From Rhizobium sullae (lineage in GTDB: Bacteria > Pseudomonadota > Alphaproteobacteria > Rhizobiales > Rhizobiaceae), in contig NZ_CP104144.1 of assembly GCF_025200715.1 (NCBI RefSeq), positions 1,798,001 to 1,862,000 on the forward strand: a DNA stretch of 64,000 bases, written 5' to 3'. The translations under genes and the position numbers were made by a program. Each line of letters starts with the position of its first letter. The first letter of the stretch is position 1. Positions 59,660 to 64,000 of the stretch are shown in pieces. The notes under the pieces were generated by a model. It was not told the DNA's origin, did not search any database, and was given only the letters and a program-made list of their open reading frames with translations.

Positions 59660-61032
59660 CGACCACCTCCTGCAAGGATAGAGAGCGGAATCGGTTTCAG
59701 TGGCGCCTGGCCACGCAGGCGCCCAGGGGCAGAAATGTCCACACACGCCGTCGCGGCGATCAATTCACAGGCGGCCGTGCCGCAAAGGCGGCCTTGACAG
59801 CGCCCCATGCCCAAGCGGCTGAACGCCTTGATACGGTTGATGTCCCCCTCACCCGTTGTGGCCACGGTTTCGCGGATTTGCCCGGCCGTGATTCCCTCAC
59901 AACGGCAGACGGTGGTTTGGTCAGAGATCGTGACGGCGAACTGGTGCGGGAAGGGAAAAAGATGCTCGTCGAGCGCACGCCTGAACGCGGATAATGAGTC
60001 GATCCTCCCGCGCAAGACTGCAGCCCGTTTTTGAGCGCCACGGCCAATGTCTTCGAGCAGACTTAATGCTGCGAGTTCTCCCTCCCATTCAGCAACCTCA
60101 CTTCCACGAACAGCCGCCCCGTCGCCAGCGATGTAAACGTGCGGAACCGATGTTCGTCCCGCACCGTCGGTCACTGGCAACCATTGCCGCTGGTGACGAT
60201 CGAAGTGAAACGAGAGCCCAAGCAGATCAGCGAGCTGCGTTTCCGCTCTCAAACCGTATCCAATCGCGACAGCATCACAGTCCAACTGCCGTTGTTGAGC
60301 ACTTTGCTCATAGCGGATGCCGGTCACGCCACGATCGCTGGTGACGATTTCGATCGGCGCTATCGCTGTTTGGACCTTGACGCCCCTGAGAAGCAGCTGA
60401 CCGACATAAAATAGCCCCCTGGAGAGGTTCGAGATATCGGTCAGCAGAGCTGGAAGTGCCATGATCTTGGAAAATGGCCTGCTTGAGTCCAGAACGGCTA
60501 CGACCTTCGCGCCAGCCTTCGCATATTGGTATGCTACGAGATAAAGGAGCGGACCTGTCCCGATGAAGACGATGCGTCGACCGATGACGTTGGCCTGCGC
60601 CTTCAACGCGATCTGCGCTGCACCGAGACTGAAGGCGCCCGGCGCCGTCCAACCCTGAATGGGGATGATCCTGTCCATAGCGCCGGTGGCGAGGAGAATC
60701 CGCCCGAACGGTATGCTTTTCAGGGTCCCGGCGGTCGAGAGATGAAGTCTTCTGTCCTCAATCGACCAGACGAATGTCTCTGCTTGATATTCGATCGATG
60801 GCGCAATTGCCTCGAACGTCGACTTCAGCCGGCGGGCCCGGGACGCGTCGAAACCGTAAAGCTGCGTTTCGCTCCGGGCAAATGCTGGAGGCGGACGACG
60901 AAAGATCTGTCCGCCTGGACAGGCATTTTCGTCGATCACGAGCGGCCGCTCGCCGGCCCCGGCGAGCGTTTTTGCCGCGCTGATCCCGGCGGGGCCGGCT
61001 CCAATAATCACGATTGGGTCATCTGAGTTCAT
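59656..61032 (-). CDS. FAD/NAD(P)-binding oxidoreductase, alpha subunit of a three-part dehydrogenase
   Basis: The 458-residue protein begins MNSDDPIVIIGAGPAGISAAKTL. It has a second nucleotide motif near IVFIGTGPLLYLVAYQYAKAG and a C-terminal BFD-like [2Fe-2S] domain with the cysteines of VCRCEGIT and GRCQGRLCG. It is the alpha (HcnB/OoxA/NoxA-like) subunit that passes electrons between the beta FAD site and the small ferredoxin-like subunit. The longer frame to 61155 overlaps the gamma gene and is not needed. Confidence 0.86.
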   Translation of the reverse strand: MNSDDPIVIIGAGPAGISAAKTLAGAGERPLVIDENACPGGQIFRRPPPAFARSETQLYGFDASRARRLKSTFEAIAPSIEYQAETFVWSIEDRRLHLSTAGTLKSIPFGRILLATGAMDRIIPIQGWTAPGAFSLGAAQIALKAQANVIGRRIVFIGTGPLLYLVAYQYAKAGAKVVAVLDSSRPFSKIMALPALLTDISNLSRGLFYVGQLLLRGVKVQTAIAPIEIVTSDRGVTGIRYEQSAQQRQLDCDAVAIGYGLRAETQLADLLGLSFHFDRHQRQWLPVTDGAGRTSVPHVYIAGDGAAVRGSEVAEWEGELAALSLLEDIGRGAQKRAAVLRGRIDSLSAFRRALDEHLFPFPHQFAVTISDQTTVCRCEGITAGQIRETVATTGEGDINRIKAFSRLGMGRCQGRLCGTAACELIAATACVDISAPGRLRGQAPLKPIPLSILAGGGR

Positions 61033-61316
61033 CGCACGCTCCCCGGCTGGGATGTCGCGAGACGCATGCCCGGCGTAACGCGTTCGGTGCAGGCACGGAC
61101 GCGCTCCCCGGATACGTGCCAGAGCCAGCAGTCCTGGCAGGCGCCCATAAGGCAAAAGCCTGCGCGTCTCTCGGACCTGAACTCAAAATGGCGGACGAAG
61201 CCCTTCCCCGATAGCAGCGCCGACAGGATCGTCTCGCCTTCATAGGCGTCGACAGGATGGCCATCGACCTGGACGATGAATCTCTCGCGGATAACGTGTG
61301 GCAGTCTTTGAAACAT
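61029..61316 (-). CDS. [2Fe-2S] ferredoxin-like gamma subunit of the dehydrogenase
   Basis: The 95-residue protein starts MFQRLPHVIRERFIVQVDGHPVDAYEGETILSALL after AAAAGG. The plant-type ferredoxin pattern has its cysteines in GFCLMGACQDCWLW and VRACTERV. It matches the small HcnA/OoxC-type subunit. It is the first gene of the nine-gene minus operon, and a sigma-70-like promoter lies 45 nt upstream of its start. It overlaps the alpha gene by four nt. Confidence 0.85.
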   Translation of the reverse strand: MFQRLPHVIRERFIVQVDGHPVDAYEGETILSALLSGKGFVRHFEFRSERRAGFCLMGACQDCWLWHVSGERVRACTERVTPGMRLATSQPGSVR

Positions 61317-61360
61317 TTGCGGAGCCTTTTCGGTGGTCCGTCGATAATGAATGTGCTTCA

Positions 61361-61389
61361 AAGATATTTTCCCATATTGTGGATGTCAA
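61361..61389 (-). promoter_or_regulatory. sigma-70-type promoter of the catabolic operon
   Basis: Read on the minus strand, TTGACA (61389-61384) is followed by a 17-nt spacer and TATCTT (61366-61361). It is well placed before the gamma-subunit gene. A plus-strand TATAAT at 61405 could serve the divergent gene, so control by the IclR protein in this spacer is likely. Confidence 0.7.
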
Positions 61390-61479
61390 TTACACACACT
61401 ATCGTATAATGGTGAGATAAATCATGACGTGCCTTAAACTTAGGCACGCCTTCAGGTAGTATTTAAGAGGGAGTGTTCA

Positions 61480-62808
61480 TTGAAAATGATTGTCACGGAG
61501 TTGGCGGAGTTCTGCCATGCCACCACCACGGCACCTGATGCATTCAACGCCGCGCAAAAGGCGCTGCTGGACCTGATAGGCGTCGCCGCCGCCGGAGCTT
61601 CCACCCCGGCCGGATCGGCGTCTCGCGATGCGGCGCGGGAATTATGGGGAGAAGGACCAGCGGGCCTATGGTTTTCCACGCGACGCTTGCCGACAGCCGG
61701 TGCGGCCTTCGCGAATTCCACCTATGCCGCTGCGCTGGACCTCGACGATGGCCATCGAGGGGCAGCAGGACATCCGGGCGCTGCGATCATTCCAGCCGTG
61801 CTTTCGGTTGGCGAGACCGTTGCCTGCAATGCAGATCAGCTTCTCACTGCTATTGCGCTCGGCTATGAGGTTGCCATCAGGGTTGCTGCGTCTCGAAATA
61901 TCGGCGGCCTGCGCACAACCGACAGCGGCCTTTGGTGCGGTTATGGTGTCGCGGCGGCCGCTGCCTGGCTTCAAAGTCTTCCTGCATCGTCGATCGCCCA
62001 TGCCATGGCAATTGCCGGACAGACGTCGACCAGCCAATCCGCAACCGGCTGGACGCGCTCTGGTCACACCGTCAAAGAGGGCATTCCGTGGGCCACTGCC
62101 AACGCATTGAAAGCGGTCGCATTGGCAGCTCATGGCCATCGAGGACCGTTGGACATCCTTGACGAACCGGCACAATATGATCACTTGAAGCTCACCGGTC
62201 GGCTCGGGCGGGACTGGACCATAGGTCAGGTCTATTTCAAGCGGTATAGCTGCTGCCGCTGGGCGCACGCAGCGATCGATGCGGCACTTGAAATCAAGCG
62301 GACGCATTCATTGGCGTCTGAAAATATCAAGGCGATAACCGTCGAAACATTCGAACGCGCATTGACGCTTCCGAACCAATGTGAACCGGAAACGAACGAA
62401 GCGGCACAATATAGCATTCCATTCTGTATCGCGCTCGCGCTGGTTCACGGTCCCGTGTCTCTGTTGCCACTTGACGACCGCCACCTGGTTGACGACCAAG
62501 TGTTGGCGCTTTCGCGAAAAGTCCGGCTGACCGCAGCGGAAGACTACAGCCGATCCTTTCCCGAGTCGACGCCGTCGCGTGTGACTCTGACGACAAGCGT
62601 CGGTCAATATACTCAAGAGGTTATCACGCCACTCGGCGAACCGGCAAACCCACTCTTACTGGCAGACCTGGAGGCAAAATTCGATCATCTGAGCCATCTA
62701 TCACCAGCGCGCCCTGGTCAAATGCAGATTATCAAACAAGCCATAGCCGCCTTAGATGCCAGTGCGAACCTGAAGGAGCTATTCGCGGCACTCGAGTTCG
62801 CGTTGTAG
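61480..62808 (+). CDS. MmgE/PrpD-family protein
   Basis: The 442-residue protein is of the 2-methylcitrate dehydratase (PrpD)/immune-responsive gene 1 fold. Signatures are FANSTYAAALDLDDGHRGAAGHPGAAIIPAVLSVGE (active-site region, about 76-112), AIALGYEVAIRVAASRN and QVYFKRYSCCRWAHAAIDAALEIKR. Homologues dehydrate or isomerise carboxylic acids. The TTG at 61480 has GAGGGAG six nt upstream; an ATG two codons later is also possible. It is divergent from the dehydrogenase operon and in line with iclR. Confidence 0.82.
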   Translation: MKMIVTELAEFCHATTTAPDAFNAAQKALLDLIGVAAAGASTPAGSASRDAARELWGEGPAGLWFSTRRLPTAGAAFANSTYAAALDLDDGHRGAAGHPGAAIIPAVLSVGETVACNADQLLTAIALGYEVAIRVAASRNIGGLRTTDSGLWCGYGVAAAAAWLQSLPASSIAHAMAIAGQTSTSQSATGWTRSGHTVKEGIPWATANALKAVALAAHGHRGPLDILDEPAQYDHLKLTGRLGRDWTIGQVYFKRYSCCRWAHAAIDAALEIKRTHSLASENIKAITVETFERALTLPNQCEPETNEAAQYSIPFCIALALVHGPVSLLPLDDRHLVDDQVLALSRKVRLTAAEDYSRSFPESTPSRVTLTTSVGQYTQEVITPLGEPANPLLLADLEAKFDHLSHLSPARPGQMQIIKQAIAALDASANLKELFAALEFAL

Positions 62809-62869
62809 TTTTGCGCGCCGAGCCGCTTTTGCTATAGGAGTCAAGAAGACATCATCGGACGAGGATAGC

Positions 62870-63694
62870 ATGGCAAAGGAAGAGGTCGCGGCAACGGGTA
62901 CACAACTACTCGACAGGGGCGTCGCGATCTTGAAGTTCCTTGGTGATGCCGGCCAATCCGGTGCAAATATGGCGACGATAGCGGAGGTCATGGGACTGAA
63001 GCAGTCGACGGCCCACCGCATTGTCAGCGCCTTGGAACGGCATGGCCTCATCGAGCGTGAGCGGGAGACGCGCCGTTACCGCCTCGGTCTCGCGCTTTTT
63101 GCCCTAGGAGCGACCGCAGCGGATGGAACCGGACTGCGCAAGGTCGCGCGCCCGGCGCTCATGCGCCTGTCGGCAGCCACGGGGGATTCGGTCTTCCTAA
63201 TGGCGCGGGCGGGTTTTAATACCATCTGTGTCGATCGCCAGCAGGGAACCTACGTCATCGACAGCCTGACCGGTCACATCGGCGGGCAGATCCCGATGGG
63301 CGTCGGCCCGGCGAGCCAGGCGATCCTGGCCTTCCTGCCGCCACCGGAAGCTGATGTGGTCATTGCGACCAATGCGCCGCTTTATGGTCATTACAGCCAT
63401 TTAAGCGTGGCTAAGGTGCGGGAAGTGCTGGTGGCAATTCGGAAGCAAGGTTACTCGGTCGACCAAGGGGAGCTTGTGGCCGGCATCTCGGCAATTGCCG
63501 TTCCCATACTTCCCCCTAAGCGCGACGCAGTTGCAGCTCTTGCCATCAATTTGACGAGCGCCCGTTTAACTCCGGAGCGGCTCCCGCAGCTCGTCAATAT
63601 GCTAAAGCAAGAAGTCCGTGAGATCGAAGCCTCGCTAAATCCGCTTGATGAACCCTATTTCGGCGGTGCCGAAGCGCCAATGGGCGGAAGGTGA
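62870..63694 (+). CDS. IclR-family transcriptional regulator
   Basis: The 274-residue regulator has the winged helix-turn-helix (LDRGVAILKFLGDAGQSGANMATIAEVMGLKQSTAHRIVSALERHGLIERERETRRYRLG) and the IclR effector domain (about 85-255), with GQIPMGVGPASQAILAF and QGYSVDQGELVAGISAIAVPIL. It probably governs the divergent catabolic genes, sensing a pathway intermediate. A decayed copy of its last 220 bp lies at 50418-50632. It lies 61 nt after the PrpD-like gene. Confidence 0.88.
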   Translation: MAKEEVAATGTQLLDRGVAILKFLGDAGQSGANMATIAEVMGLKQSTAHRIVSALERHGLIERERETRRYRLGLALFALGATAADGTGLRKVARPALMRLSAATGDSVFLMARAGFNTICVDRQQGTYVIDSLTGHIGGQIPMGVGPASQAILAFLPPPEADVVIATNAPLYGHYSHLSVAKVREVLVAIRKQGYSVDQGELVAGISAIAVPILPPKRDAVAALAINLTSARLTPERLPQLVNMLKQEVREIEASLNPLDEPYFGGAEAPMGGR

Positions 63695-63807
63695 GAGAAT
63701 CGGACGAGGTTTCACGGGTTGCATGCAGCCATACGGACCAGTTACGGCATTTGCTGCTGTCTAGTTTTCAGGTTGCATTAAATATGCGATTCTCGTAAAG
63801 AGTTTAT

Positions 63808-64000
63808 ATGCGCAACAACCCACGACCCGCTACGATGGACACGATTCCCACCGAAGGCTTTGATGCGGCAGTGACCCTGACAGACCATCTCGACCACCTG
63901 CCCGACAAGAAGCGCCGCGAGCTTGCCCGGGTTCTGCAGATCCTGTTTTTCGAGGTCGAGCAGTTCCGTGCCACCAAGCTGTCCGGAAAAAAGGCGGCCG
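63808..64000 (+). CDS. partial gene, probably nucleotidyltransferase-HEPN type
   Basis: The frame opens MRNNPRPATMDTIPTEGFDAAVTL and runs off the window edge after 64 codons. TDHLDHLPDKKRRELARVLQILFFEVEQF resembles the start of rhizobial proteins that combine a MNT-type nucleotidyltransferase with a HEPN domain. The diagnostic part would lie beyond the end, so this remains tentative. A second ATG at 63835 is possible. Confidence 0.5.
   Translation, partial: MRNNPRPATMDTIPTEGFDAAVTLTDHLDHLPDKKRRELARVLQILFFEVEQFRATKLSGKKAA

Overview
The window looks like a fast-growing rhizobium of the Sinorhizobium/Ensifer or Rhizobium type. It is GC-rich and carries the rkpU-rkpA-rkpG-rkpH-rkpI-rkpJ K-antigen (KPS) gene order known from Sinorhizobium, kpsMTE-type capsule export genes, and several catabolic and redox operons of alphaproteobacterial character. 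All functional names rest on motifs, lengths and gene order read by eye; no database search was possible.

1-20.2 kb is an accessory redox and metal-resistance-like region with several decayed genes. It holds an alpha/beta hydrolase, a cupin protein, a DUF302 protein, a DUF3047 protein, a TetR regulator with an FAD oxidoreductase, a membrane class III nucleotidyl cyclase and a peroxiredoxin-like protein. Three copies of one palindrome (3873, 6557, 8364) sit in front of these genes and suggest a single TetR regulon. Next comes a five-gene operon: a VTT-domain/disulfide-reductase fusion, a CDP-alcohol phosphatidyltransferase and a YnjB-YnjC-YnjD-type ABC importer. Then follow a merA relic, a TetR/tautomerase pair with three operator copies, a VapBC-like toxin-antitoxin pair, an AspT-type antiporter relic and a DUF4424 protein. 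A ccdA fragment lies near 2.7 kb.

20.4-50.2 kb is the capsular polysaccharide region. The rkpUAGHIJ block (20.4-34.5 kb, minus strand) should make and use a special acyl chain or lipid carrier for K-antigen. KpsS/KpsC-like proteins, glycosyltransferases and KpsM-KpsT-KpsE export genes follow up to 50.2 kb. Inside this region, at about 42.4-47.5 kb, lies what looks like a phage relic: a tail-fibre-like protein and an M15 endolysin stump. They bracket a GT4 glycosyltransferase, three SAM methyltransferases and two paralogous small proteins of unknown family, each followed by a strong terminator.

50.3-64 kb starts with a scar made of a dhaL piece fused to an iclR 3' piece, then a serralysin-type RTX metalloprotease with a nearly perfect 237-bp tandem repeat. 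After that comes a nine-gene minus-strand catabolic operon: a three-subunit FAD/Fe-S dehydrogenase, a polar amino-acid-type ABC importer and DhaK-DhaL. It is divergent from an MmgE/PrpD protein and an IclR regulator. The window ends inside a further gene. The scar matches a deletion product of a second copy of this catabolic cassette.
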